Assembly: GCA_963693635.1 (NCBI GenBank)
Contig: CAVOBC010000030.1
Location: 1-21,036 of the forward strand
Length of the DNA: 21,036 nucleotides
From: CAVOBC01 sp963693635
GTDB taxonomy: Bacteria > Pseudomonadota > Gammaproteobacteria > Pseudomonadales > Azotimanducaceae
Direction: 5' to 3'
Under the pieces are notes generated by a model that saw nothing but the letters and a program-made list of their open reading frames with translations, was not told where the DNA came from and did no database searches. The translations under genes were made by a program, and so were the position numbers. Below are positions 13,871 through 21,036 of the stretch, one piece after another. Each line of letters begins with the position of its first letter. The stretch's first letter is position 1.

Positions 13871-13900
13871 TTTCGGTCGCTTTCGGTCGCTTTCGGCTGC
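13871..13900. repeat. 10-bp tandem repeat, three copies
   Basis: TTTCGGTCGC at 13871-13880 and 13881-13890, then TTTCGGCTGC at 13891-13900. It lies in the leader of the CinA-family gene, 13 bases upstream of the start codon and directly beyond its ribosome binding site, so copy number could affect expression. Confidence 0.85.
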
Positions 13901-13976
13901 TCTTCAGACGCCCATCGAACTTGCAGCGGATCTGATTCTGAAATCGTGGTCCCCCAGGTCGCGCGCGGTGTCGATC

Positions 13977-14456
13977 CTAATCGGTCTTGCTACTACGAAA
14001 CGCGTAGAGCGTACGACCGCGGGCACACAAGCGATCCTCGTCATCGGTGATATCCACCTCAACCAGCGACAGCGTGCGTCCGCGCTTGACCACCGTCGCA
14101 GACGCGTAAATGGCGTCACCGTGGGTCTGGCGCAGGTAGGTGATGCCAAGCTCAGCCGTACCCGCAGGTACCTCGCCATCGCGCATTTCGGCGAACATCG
14201 CCACCAACATCACGACGTCCACCATGCAGGCCAGAATGCCACCGTGGACACTGCCGCCGATGCCGCCTGGTGTGTCAGCCGTCTTGAGCAATCGAATCTT
14301 GCCAAAGCCAGGGCGGCGTTCGATGAACGTGATGCCCAACATGGCGTGGAGCGGCATGGAATCGAAAGACTCCCGATAGGCTTCATCGTCATCCGCACGG
14401 TCCCCAGGGGCTTGGTTGTCACTCACGTCAGCACATCCCGCCAGTCGTACTGGCAT
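13977..14456 (-). CDS. PaaI-family hotdog thioesterase
   Basis: A 159-residue hotdog-fold protein of the PaaI/YdiI type, which hydrolyses acyl-CoA thioesters. The signature helix is visible as GGSVHGGILACMVDVVM, with His71-Gly72-Gly73 and Asp80 in the positions that bind and activate water in this family. Preceding strands (LGITFIERRPGFGKIRL) and following strands (GTAELGITYLRQTHGDAIYASATVVKRGRTLSLVEVDI) fit the five-stranded sheet. The protein may act on the acyl-CoA products expected near beta-oxidation genes; the actual substrate is unknown. The N-terminal 30 residues are acidic and hydrophilic; GTG at codon 11 (14426) is an alternative start. CinA-family gene follows on the same strand. 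Confidence 0.88.
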   Translation of the reverse strand: MPVRLAGCADVSDNQAPGDRADDDEAYRESFDSMPLHAMLGITFIERRPGFGKIRLLKTADTPGGIGGSVHGGILACMVDVVMLVAMFAEMRDGEVPAGTAELGITYLRQTHGDAIYASATVVKRGRTLSLVEVDITDDEDRLCARGRTLYAFRSSKTD

Positions 14457-14621
14457 CGCTTTAGATGCGCCGCAGAATACCAGAGACCAATCCGGTCGAG
14501 GAGATCGGTAGCCGTTTCCCGAGAATCACGTCATGCTCGCGCCAGCCAATCGTTCCATTCAGGGAAATGAACCGATCAAGACAGATATGGCACTTTTTTT
14601 TGCATTTGCCCGGCACTGTCT

Positions 14622-15536
14622 ATGGCTCGAAACCCGCCACGGCGGTATTCTTTGCGGATGGCGTGTCCCCAGGCAACTTTCCTCCGTTTCACCGTTACAC
14701 TTCCCGAGAACGGTGATTTGCCTGCAATGCAGAAGATGCTGGAGGAACTGCCGGAATACCGTCACGAACTCCTCTACGACACCCGGACCGGCAACGATCG
14801 CCGGCGCTATTCCGCCGCTGGTTACACCACGTGGCTCTGTCGATTCGACACCTGGCGACCGCAGGTAACGCCCATCGTTGAGTGGCTGCTCCGTTGCGGC
14901 GTGCGCCGTAATGTGTGGATCGATATCGCACTCCGAGACCGCAGTGCTTTCGATGCCAGGCTGCGCGACGACCCCGCCCTCGCAGAGGTCAGGCACGCGC
15001 TCCGGGGCACCCGCATTATCGAGTTTGTACCCAGCGAATGGCAGCAACCGCTGATTGAGGCCGGCACGGACATCACAGACATCTTCTCGGCGATCCTGGT
15101 TGGCGATCTCAACCGGGCACGCAACATGATCACGCGCACGCCCGATACGCTCACCGAAGCCAAAGATGACGGCCTCAGTGTCCTCGACTATGCAATTGTT
15201 CGACGGCAAGACGATCTCGCATGCTGGCTGATCGAGCGCGGCGCGCCCATCCCCCGAGGCACTGCGCGAAAACTTGGGCCCCTCGTCCTTGCATGCTGTT
15301 GGGGTTGCATCAATACGCTGCAGACGATCGCAACATCCGGTGCCGTACTGACCCGTAAAGTGGCGCAGCGTTCGCTGCTCGACTACGCCGTCAATGCATC
15401 CGTGCCGAGTATCGACGTCGTCCGTTTTCTGACCGAGCAGGTGCGCCCCGATGTCGCTGAGGTGCAACAACTGTGGCAGACGGCGACGGATCTGGGTGAA
15501 GCTGAGATCGCGCAAATTCTGAGTCAATACGCCTAG
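14622..15536 (+). CDS. Divergent ankyrin-like repeat protein
   Basis: A 304-residue soluble protein. Ankyrin-like helix pairs are visible at about 150-180 (TDIFSAILVGDLNRARNMI), 183-215 (GLSVLDYAIVRRQDDLACWLIERGAPI) and 216-275 (LVLACCWGCINTLQTIATSG, SLLDYAVNASVPSIDVVRFL). The first half (36-145) also has a helix-turn pattern, with WRPQVTPIVEWLLRCGV and WIDIALRDRSAFDARLRDD, which looks like decayed repeats. Ankyrin repeats bind other proteins; the partner is unknown. No signal peptide is apparent. The start is uncertain: ATG 14622 has no RBS, and ATG 14658 or 14727 are alternatives. The gene stands alone, between the thioesterase (divergent) and prs. Confidence 0.7.
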   Translation: MARNPPRRYSLRMACPQATFLRFTVTLPENGDLPAMQKMLEELPEYRHELLYDTRTGNDRRRYSAAGYTTWLCRFDTWRPQVTPIVEWLLRCGVRRNVWIDIALRDRSAFDARLRDDPALAEVRHALRGTRIIEFVPSEWQQPLIEAGTDITDIFSAILVGDLNRARNMITRTPDTLTEAKDDGLSVLDYAIVRRQDDLACWLIERGAPIPRGTARKLGPLVLACCWGCINTLQTIATSGAVLTRKVAQRSLLDYAVNASVPSIDVVRFLTEQVRPDVAEVQQLWQTATDLGEAEIAQILSQYA

Positions 15537-15625
15537 ACGCCGACGACCGGAAACGACGCACAAAAAGACGGCGACATCGACCTGATCGACATCTCGAAGA
15601 ACGCCTGAAATGGACCGGCGTCTAG
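15533..15625. repeat. 10-bp inverted repeat around 73 bases
   Basis: CTAGACGCCG (15533-15542, starting on the ankyrin stop codon) and CGGCGTCTAG (15616-15625) are perfect inverse copies. It may form the base of a transcript-end structure or may be chance. Confidence 0.4.
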
Positions 15626-15852
15626 CGCCAGAGCGGACCCCACCGTCTTCACCTGAAGATGCCAGCACTTGTGCCATATGCCGAAATGGGGCTTTGGCGA
15701 AAGCGGGATTACCGAAGGCGACCTTTTAGCGATGACGGGTTCACGGGTGACGGCCTTAAGGGGAGAAAGAGCGTGCGGCGTGACGTTTCGCTAACGGGTC
15801 CTGATTCCGGATCAGGGGAAAGAACTAACATCTTGCCGATGCTGAGGATCAG
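15537..15852. other. 316-base intergenic region before prs
   Basis: No gene seen. It contains the right arm of the inverted repeat at 15533-15625, and a 6-bp hairpin CCTGAT/ATCAGG with a 5-base loop (15800-15816) in the prs leader, 36 bases before its start. The prs promoter is expected here, but no confident -10/-35 match was found. Confidence 0.5.
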
Positions 15853-16791
15853 ATGGAACATGAGTTAAGGGTCTTCTCGGGTAGCTCAAATACCGGCCTG
15901 ACAGACGAGATATGCGGCCACTTGGGAATCCCCCGTAGCGGGCTCACGCAATCGCGTTTCTCCAATGACAACCTCTCGGTGCAGGTCGACGAGAATGTTC
16001 GGGAGCGGGACGTGTTCGTGGTGCAAGCGTTCACAGAGCCCGCGAGTGACCGCATTCTGGAACTGTTGATCACCATGGATGCACTGCGCAGCGCATCTGC
16101 CTGGCGCATCACCGCCGTCATCCCCTACTACTCGTATGCCCGCTCAGACAAGAAGGACGCACCGCGCATTTCCATCGCCGGGCGCCTGATCGCCGACCTC
16201 CTGTCCACCGCTGGCGCTGATCGGGTGCTGACGATGGATCTGCACGCAGAGCAGGTGCACGGCTTCTTTAGCATGCCGGTGGACCACCTGACGGCGATTC
16301 CCATCGTTGCGCAGCATGTCAGGGAAAATTGCGACATGAGCAATGCGGTGGTGGTCGCAACAGACGCCGGCGGCGCCAAGCGTGCAGGCAAGTTCGCGTC
16401 CAGGCTTGGACTGCCACTTGCAATCATCGACAAGCGGCGCGTTTCGGACACAGAGGTCAAGCAGGGGTCAGTCGTCGGCGAGGTTGCGGGCAAAGACGCC
16501 ATCGTCTTTGAGGATGAAATTTCGACCGGGGGCACGCTTTGTGAAACAGCACGCACACTCGAGAAATCGGGCGCGCGTCGAATGATCGCGGGTGCAACCC
16601 ACGGTGTCCTGGTTGGCGACGCGATGAGCAACCTGGCAAATGCACCGATAGAATCGGTCATCGTCACCAATTCCGTCGATGTGCCGGAGAGCAAGCGCGG
16701 GCCCAAGGTCACAGTGCTGTCAGTGGCGCCGCTCTTCGCCGAAGCCATCCGGCGGATACATACGGGTGAGAGCATTGGCGAACTTTTCTAA
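15853..16791 (+). CDS. prs: Ribose-phosphate pyrophosphokinase (PRPP synthetase)
   Basis: A 312-residue PRPP synthetase, the usual length. It transfers pyrophosphate from ATP to ribose 5-phosphate, giving PRPP for purine, pyrimidine, NAD, histidine and tryptophan synthesis. Catalytic His131 lies in TMDLHAEQVHGFF, the flexible-loop Lys194 in IIDKRR, and the PRPP-binding loop in DEISTGGT (221-228). Several usually invariant motifs are altered: YFGYARQDRK appears as YYSYARSDKK (92-101), SPDAGG as ATDAGG (169-174), and DDMIDTGGT as EDEISTGGT. This suggests a separate branch of the family rather than the ordinary gammaproteobacterial enzyme. The gene is not next to ispE or pth as the ordinary one often is. 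The stop is 24 bases from the convergent cupin-like gene. Confidence 0.9.
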   Translation: MEHELRVFSGSSNTGLTDEICGHLGIPRSGLTQSRFSNDNLSVQVDENVRERDVFVVQAFTEPASDRILELLITMDALRSASAWRITAVIPYYSYARSDKKDAPRISIAGRLIADLLSTAGADRVLTMDLHAEQVHGFFSMPVDHLTAIPIVAQHVRENCDMSNAVVVATDAGGAKRAGKFASRLGLPLAIIDKRRVSDTEVKQGSVVGEVAGKDAIVFEDEISTGGTLCETARTLEKSGARRMIAGATHGVLVGDAMSNLANAPIESVIVTNSVDVPESKRGPKVTVLSVAPLFAEAIRRIHTGESIGELF

Positions 16792-16815
16792 CAGCGCACC
16801 CTGCAAGTTCGCCGA

Positions 16816-17238
16816 TCAGTCAGGTCGATAATCGTTGCGAGTAATCGCAACCAGATGTCGACGACCTTCAAATGCGTCGTGGTGCACCCAGCCCCCTGCT
16901 GTAAGAAAGCCCCACTCGCGCTCCGTTCGGCCAGTCAGAACGAGCGTCCAGGTGCCCGGCACAACGTGCGTGATGACATGCGCGTCCATCGCAGCGTGCT
17001 CGCCTGAGTCCCCCTCTTGTCGTCGCACAATGTCGCCATTTGCAAGCTGCTCGTCGTATCCGCCCGCGAGCACAGTGGAGCGAAACCACCAGGGATGATC
17101 GTGCAGAAAGATGTCGGGATCAGGCGCGAGAATGTGATGTAGGTACAAATTGCCCCCATCTGATCGCGGGGTCAGGCACCAACGTTCAAGGTACCCCACC
17201 AGTTCAAGGTCTGCTGCCCGTTCAGGGATCGCAATCAT
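16816..17238 (-). CDS. Cupin-like HDHPW protein downstream of argJ
   Basis: A 140-residue small protein with a single-barrel, cupin-like pattern. The likely metal ligands are in FLHDHPWWF (His46, His48) and DAHVITHVVPG (His87, His91); W109-G110-F111 in REWGF and GGWVHHDAF follow. Uncharacterised proteins of this type, with YLERWxL and HDHPW, occur in bacteria and phages, to my memory, and have no set function. It begins 12 bases after the argJ stop on the same strand, so it is probably co-translated with argJ and dispensable to the reaction itself. The stop is close to that of prs, which converges. Confidence 0.75.
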   Translation of the reverse strand: MIAIPERAADLELVGYLERWCLTPRSDGGNLYLHHILAPDPDIFLHDHPWWFRSTVLAGGYDEQLANGDIVRRQEGDSGEHAAMDAHVITHVVPGTWTLVLTGRTEREWGFLTAGGWVHHDAFEGRRHLVAITRNDYRPD

Positions 17239-17250
17239 GTGTCGCCGCCG

Positions 17251-18480
17251 TCAGGACCGGTAGCCCGCATTGATGTCCACGTAACCGTGGGTCAGATCGC
17301 AGGTCCAGATGGTGGCCTCGCCGCCGCCAACACCGAGGTCGACTGCGAGTCTGACCTCGCTGCGCAACAGGTGTCGGGTCGCCGCCTCCTCGCTGTAGCC
17401 CGCTTTCATCTGTCCACCCGCAGCGCACTGTTCGTCGCCGATCCAGATCGCGAGACGATCACGATCCGCCGGCTGCCCGGCTTTGCCGACCGCCATGACA
17501 ATCCGTCCCCAATTGGCATCGGAAGCCGCCAGCATGGTCTTTACCAGAGGTGAATTGCCGACTGCCATCGCAACGACTTCAGCCGATTGGTCGCTGGACG
17601 CGCCGCGAACCGCGATCTCCGCAAACTTGGTTGCACCCTCGCCGTCGCGAACGATCTGATGGGCAAGGTCCAGAGTCACGTCATCAAGTGCAGCTCGGAA
17701 AGCGGCTTCGTTCGCCGTCCCGAGGGATCCGCCGCTTGCGCCCGTCGCGAATAGCAGAACCGTGTCGCTGGTCGACGTGTCCGAGTCAACGGTGATCCGA
17801 TTGAAACTTCGGCCAACAGACTCGAGGAGCAGCGATTGCAACCGGTCAGCGGGCGCTTCCAGATCAGTGAAAAGGAAGCACAGCATCGTGCCCATATTGG
17901 GCGCGATCATGCCGCTGCCCTTCGCAAATCCACCGATCCGAACGACCTTGCCGTCGATCATGATCTCGGCCCAGGCGCCCTTGGGGAAGGTATCCGTCGT
18001 CGTAATCGCTCGCCCCGCTGCTTCCCAGTCAGCGGCTGTCGCGTCCTGCAAACCCTGGGCCAAACCCGGGATCGCCGCGCGGATGGCATCGTCGGGCATC
18101 GGCTCGCCAATAACGCCCGTGCTCGCCACATAAACATCATTGGTGGCGATTGCCAGTGCGTCAGCCACCGCGTCCGCAGTTAGCGCCGTGGATGCATCAC
18201 CTGCCAGACCCGTAAACGCGTTGGCGTTTCCGGCGTTGCAAACCAGCGCCCGCGCTCGTCCCGCTGGCAGAAGCCCCTTGCACCAGACGACCGGGGCGGA
18301 GGGACAGAGCGAACGCGTGAAGGTTCCAGCGGCGGTCGTGCCCTCTGGCATCGATGCCAGCATCAGGTCGTCGCGGCCTGCATACCGCAGTCCGGCCGCC
18401 AGCGTTGCGAGTTTTACACCGCCAATGGCTGGTATCGCAGGAAAGCCTGCCGGGGCGAGGGGCGAGATGCTAGTGCTCAT
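17251..18480 (-). CDS. argJ: Bifunctional glutamate N-acetyltransferase / amino-acid acetyltransferase
   Basis: A 409-residue ArgJ, the usual length, read from ATG 18480; the frame is open to 18570 but the extra residues are not family-like. ArgJ recycles the acetyl group from N-acetylornithine to glutamate in arginine synthesis. It self-cleaves before a Thr nucleophile. Here the site is KGSGMIAPNMGTML (187-200), so Thr198 is the nucleophile; Gly197 replaces the commoner Ala at the cleavage position. Other signatures are ASTGVIGEPMP (119-129), VCNAGNANAFTG (80-91), and the C-terminal DLTHGYVDINAGYRS. The enzyme is cytosolic and heterotetrameric after cleavage. The small cupin-like gene follows 12 bases on. 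It is divergent from the DUF418 gene, with a 142-base gap. Confidence 0.93.
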   Translation of the reverse strand: MSTSISPLAPAGFPAIPAIGGVKLATLAAGLRYAGRDDLMLASMPEGTTAAGTFTRSLCPSAPVVWCKGLLPAGRARALVCNAGNANAFTGLAGDASTALTADAVADALAIATNDVYVASTGVIGEPMPDDAIRAAIPGLAQGLQDATAADWEAAGRAITTTDTFPKGAWAEIMIDGKVVRIGGFAKGSGMIAPNMGTMLCFLFTDLEAPADRLQSLLLESVGRSFNRITVDSDTSTSDTVLLFATGASGGSLGTANEAAFRAALDDVTLDLAHQIVRDGEGATKFAEIAVRGASSDQSAEVVAMAVGNSPLVKTMLAASDANWGRIVMAVGKAGQPADRDRLAIWIGDEQCAAGGQMKAGYSEEAATRHLLRSEVRLAVDLGVGGGEATIWTCDLTHGYVDINAGYRS

Positions 18481-18622
18481 GGCGATGGCCGGATGTGTCA
18501 ATTGGGCGCGGATTCTAGCAAATCGTACGGCCGAGTCACGGCCCTTGCGCAAACTCATGCTCACGCGCATGCAGACGCGACGCGAGGCGAGACGTGACCC
18601 GGATCAATCTGACGTCACTGCT

Positions 18623-19909
18623 ATGCTACGGGTCCTGCAACCCACCCAGATCGCGCAACGCATTCAATCGCTTGATGTCCTTCGGGGCTTTGCACTACTC
18701 GGCATTCTGTTGCTCAACATCCTGAGCTTTGGACTATATTCGGCCGCCTACGCCAACCCCGGATTCGATTTGATTGACGGCAACCCGGTCGATGTCGTCG
18801 CCTGGGCCGTGATTGAAGTCGCCGCTGAGGGGGCGATGCGGTGCCTCTTCGCGATCCTGTTCGGTGCCGGTGTCCTGCTCTTTGCGACAGGCCCTCGGGC
18901 CAAGGGTGGCGACAAACACTACAAACGCAACTTCTGGCTGCTTGTGTTCGGCCTCATAGACGGCTATCTGCTCCTCTGGAACGGAGACATACTCCTCACC
19001 TACGCGCACGCCGGCTTCGCCCTGTACCTGGTGCGCAACCAGAGCGCCCGTCGATTCTTGGCAATGGCTGTCACGCTGATCCTTCTGATCTCTCTCTTAA
19101 ACGCCGGCCTGGGCATGCTCATGCGTGAAGGCCGGGACGGGCAGGCCCTGATCGCTGTGACCGAGGACCCATCCACCCTGCCCCGGAGTGTTACGGCCAA
19201 CGCGGCAATCTGGCACGACTTCAGCAAGGACTTTGCGTACGACGAGAGCGACGTCCAGGCCGAATTTAGCGCTCGCCGCACGAGTTATGCGACCGCCTTC
19301 GCCTGGAATGCCGGCAAGAATACCGAGGTTGTGGCGACGATCGTTCCAACCTTTCTGCTCTGGGACGCACTCGCCATGATGTTGCTCGGCATGGCCGTCT
19401 GCAGGTGCTTCAGGGCGTACTCGCATCGCGCACCTGCGTTCAGATCATGACGGCCGGATTCGCGGTCGGCATTGTCGTCAACGGGTACGAGGTTTATCGG
19501 GGTGTCAGTTCAAACTTCGACATGATGAACACGTTCATTGACCTGCAGCCCACCTACCACATCGGACGGCTTGGCATCGCTATGGGCTACATCGGCCTGA
19601 TCGGATGGCTCATGAAGCGCGACGTTTTCGCCGACCTAAAGCGACGCCTGGCAGCCGTCGGACAAATGGCATTGACCAATTACCTGATGCATTCCGTCAT
19701 CTGCGCGATTCTCTTTACCGGCCTGGGTTTTGGCCTCGTCGGCGAACTGAGTCGGGCTCAGTTGTATCCGGTGGTGCTAGGCGATCTGGATCCTGCAGTT
19801 GGTCCTAAGCCCCTGGTGGCTTTCCCGTTTCAGATTCGGCCCGGTTGAATGGATCTGGCGGCGACTGACCTATGGTACGTGGCCGCCCATGCGACTGCCG
19901 GTCGAGTGA
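18623..19909 (+). pseudogene. DUF418 membrane protein, broken by two compensating frameshifts
   Basis: The DUF418 pattern starts with RIQSLDVLRGFALLGILLLN, continues through membrane helices (LLVFGLIDGYLLLWNGDILLTYAHAGF) and ends FGPVEWIWRRLTYGTWPP, but in three pieces. Frame one runs from ATG 18623 to about 19400 and then meets a stop at 19448-19450. The domain continues one base earlier in frame (VLQGVLASRT onwards) from about 19402 to 19779. It then shifts again into the first frame: AIWILQLVLSPWWLSRFRF, ending at TGA 19907-19909. The changes equal a one-base loss at 19397-19402 and a one-base gain at 19778-19780, so length and frame are restored. Neither site is a homopolymer run. The gene encodes an inner-membrane protein of unknown function. 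It could be a true pseudogene or two sequencing errors. Starts at 18140-18600 are ruled out by overlap with argJ and the usual domain start. Confidence 0.82.
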
Positions 19910-20047
19910 GCCTTTTCGCGTGGGTGACGGCGGTGCCGACAAGCCCGCCCTGCGCTGCCTCTCGGAACGGTTGCCATGCGCGTGCCCTGACCAGATACTC
20001 AAGCATTCAATCAACGCCAGACAACTCGAAACCAGCGCGAGGAACGT

Positions 20048-20782
20048 ATGCTCGAAACATTAAGACAGGCGATCGCGGCCGGTGATCTGGACGGCGCACG
20101 CGCAGTCGTTGCGACCAACCCCGGGGTCGTGAATGAACGATCGGCCGACAATGAGCGCACACCACTGCACACGGTTGCCGATTACCCCGGCCACCGCGTC
20201 AATGGCCTCGAAATCGCCCAATTGCTCATTGCGAGCGGCGCAGACGTCAACGCACGGTTCCAGCATCCGAAGATCGAGACATCTCGCGAAACGCCGTTGC
20301 ACTGGGCGGCCAGCAACAACGATGTTGACCTGGCGACACTGTTGCTGAATGCCGACGCACAGATCGACATCGACGGTGGCGTCATAGAAAACTGCACGCC
20401 CCTGTGGGACGCGACCATCTTCGGTGGGACCCACGTCTGCAATCTGCTGATTAAGCAGGGAGCACATTGCAATCTGATGAGCGCTGCCGCCGCAGGGCGC
20501 CGCGATCTGGTCGAACGTTACTTTGACACGGACGGCGGGCTAAACGCAGACGCCGGTAATTTGCCAGGAGGCCGCGACCCAGTGCCACTCGCCCAGACGC
20601 TGGATTCGGCACTCGGTTTCGCGTGCGCGGGCGGACACGCGTCGCTCGCCCGATTCCTTCTGGACCGCGGCGGCGATCCGACCTGGGCGAGCCCAGGCGG
20701 CACGGCGATCGAGCGGGCGACCGCCAATGCCCATGGCGTCATTGTCGATTTCCTCGCCGCGCGGGGCTACAAGGCCGCGTAA
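20048..20782 (+). CDS. Ankyrin-repeat protein
   Basis: A 244-residue soluble protein made almost wholly of ankyrin repeats. Clear copies are at about 4-33 (LRQAIAAGDLDGARAVVATN), 36-70 (RTPLHTVAD...IAQLLIASGADVNAR), 80-112 (ETPLHWAASNNDVDLATLLLNADAQID), 116-146 (CTPLWDATIFGGTHVCNLLIKQGAH), 183-213 (ALGFACAGGHASLARFLLDRGGDP) and 216-242 (GGTAIERATANAHGVIVDFLAARG). Repeats of this kind serve as protein-binding scaffolds. No signal peptide. The start has a good RBS, GAGGAA, just before ATG 20048. It follows the DUF418 gene by 138 bases on the same strand. The partner cannot be read from the sequence. Confidence 0.9.
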   Translation: MLETLRQAIAAGDLDGARAVVATNPGVVNERSADNERTPLHTVADYPGHRVNGLEIAQLLIASGADVNARFQHPKIETSRETPLHWAASNNDVDLATLLLNADAQIDIDGGVIENCTPLWDATIFGGTHVCNLLIKQGAHCNLMSAAAAGRRDLVERYFDTDGGLNADAGNLPGGRDPVPLAQTLDSALGFACAGGHASLARFLLDRGGDPTWASPGGTAIERATANAHGVIVDFLAARGYKAA

Positions 20783-20885
20783 AGCGCATTTTCTGCAACA
20801 AGCGAGGTCTGCTCGCAACCGACTCATCGCCAGAAGACGGCGTGCAGCGCGAAACCCTCGTCAACCCACGGCCCTGACAATCACG

Positions 20886-20913
20886 TCGGGTTGTCGATTG
20901 GGTTACAACCCGA
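20886..20913. terminator. Hairpin overlapping the stop codon of the right-edge barrel gene
   Basis: TCGGGTTGT (20886-20894) and ACAACCCGA (20905-20913) are perfect 9-bp arms with a 10-base loop. The minus-strand stop codon lies at 20903-20905. It is between convergent ends (ankyrin gene from the left, barrel gene from the right) and could end either transcript. No T tract. Confidence 0.45.
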
Positions 20914-21036
20914 ACCGATACCGCAGCTTGACCACGAACACGTCGACGATGGGCGTGTCGATAGCATCACTAAAGAGATCGCTGAACTCGTCGTCAACCC
21001 GGTCTGGCAAGTTGCTGCCCCGCCTGTAGACCAAAA
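20903..21036 (-). CDS. C-terminal end of an outer-membrane beta-barrel protein (runs off right edge)
   Basis: The minus strand, read from the right edge, is open for 44 codons and ends in VDVFVVKLRYRFGL-stop. Alternating hydrophobic and polar residues with a Tyr and Phe near the end match the last strand of an outer-membrane barrel recognised by BamA; the last residue is Leu instead of the usual Phe. The fragment has a charged loop, LPDRVDDEFSDLFSDAI, before that strand. The family could be a TonB-dependent receptor or another barrel; the fragment is too short to say. Confidence 0.7.
   Translation of the reverse strand, partial: LVYRRGSNLPDRVDDEFSDLFSDAIDTPIVDVFVVKLRYRFGL

Noticed and set aside
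14559..15677. 372-codon minus-strand frame opposite the ankyrin-like gene
   Set aside because: It is slightly longer than the plus-strand gene, but the plus-strand protein has repeated helix pairs and low Arg, whereas the minus-strand product shows no recognisable domain. I kept the plus-strand call at moderate confidence.

Overview
The window looks like a chromosomal segment of a GC-rich Gram-negative proteobacterium, most likely a marine or sediment gammaproteobacterium. The evidence is a TonB-dependent receptor with a TonB box, an outer-membrane barrel C-terminus at the other edge, a lipobox lipoprotein, Sec and Tat-like signal peptides, and a mix of beta-oxidation, epoxide hydrolase and GST genes. 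I see no tRNA, rRNA, CRISPR array, transposase, integrase or phage gene. The taxonomic placement is inference from protein style only.

Layout. 1-847 (-): N-terminal part of a TonB-dependent receptor running off the left edge. 966-3605: two related epoxide-hydrolase-like alpha/beta hydrolases transcribed divergently; the rightward one overlaps a cupin gene. 3888-5158: a short 3-hydroxyacyl-CoA dehydrogenase and an exported YHS-domain protein. 5391-6176: a membrane-anchored TPR protein. 6428-8154: a tandem pair of exported paralogues that share three cysteines but carry different-looking signal peptides (Tat-like and Sec-like). 8236-10682 (-): an SPFH/band-7 protein and a GST, separated by 572 bases holding a structured inverted-repeat element. 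11127-11423 (-): a small beta-rich protein. 12023-13360 (+): a DUF4397-like lipoprotein, ending 2 bases from a CinA-family gene (13363-13857, -), which is followed upstream by a PaaI-type thioesterase. 14622-15536 (+): an ankyrin-like protein. 15853-16791 (+): a divergent PRPP synthetase. 16816-18480 (-): argJ followed closely by a cupin-like HDHPW protein. 18623-19909 (+): a DUF418 membrane protein broken by two compensating frameshifts. 20048-20782 (+): a clear ankyrin-repeat protein. 20903-21036 (-): the C-terminus of an outer-membrane barrel protein running off the right edge.

How the genes fit together. No single pathway spans the window. The hydrolases, cupin, acyl-CoA dehydrogenase, thioesterase and GST suggest breakdown or detoxification of hydrophobic organic compounds, with the TonB receptor as a possible uptake partner; this is inference from neighbourhood. 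argJ and prs are housekeeping biosynthesis genes. Intergenic DNA carries many short, young-looking tandem duplications (8-22 bp units) and several perfect hairpins.

The items most worth a second look are the three-cysteine paralogue pair, the inverted-repeat element at 9472-9572 (which pairs better as minus-strand RNA), the double frameshift in the DUF418 gene, the CinA homologue with altered catalytic motifs, and the YHS gene whose signal peptide lies upstream of any normal start codon.
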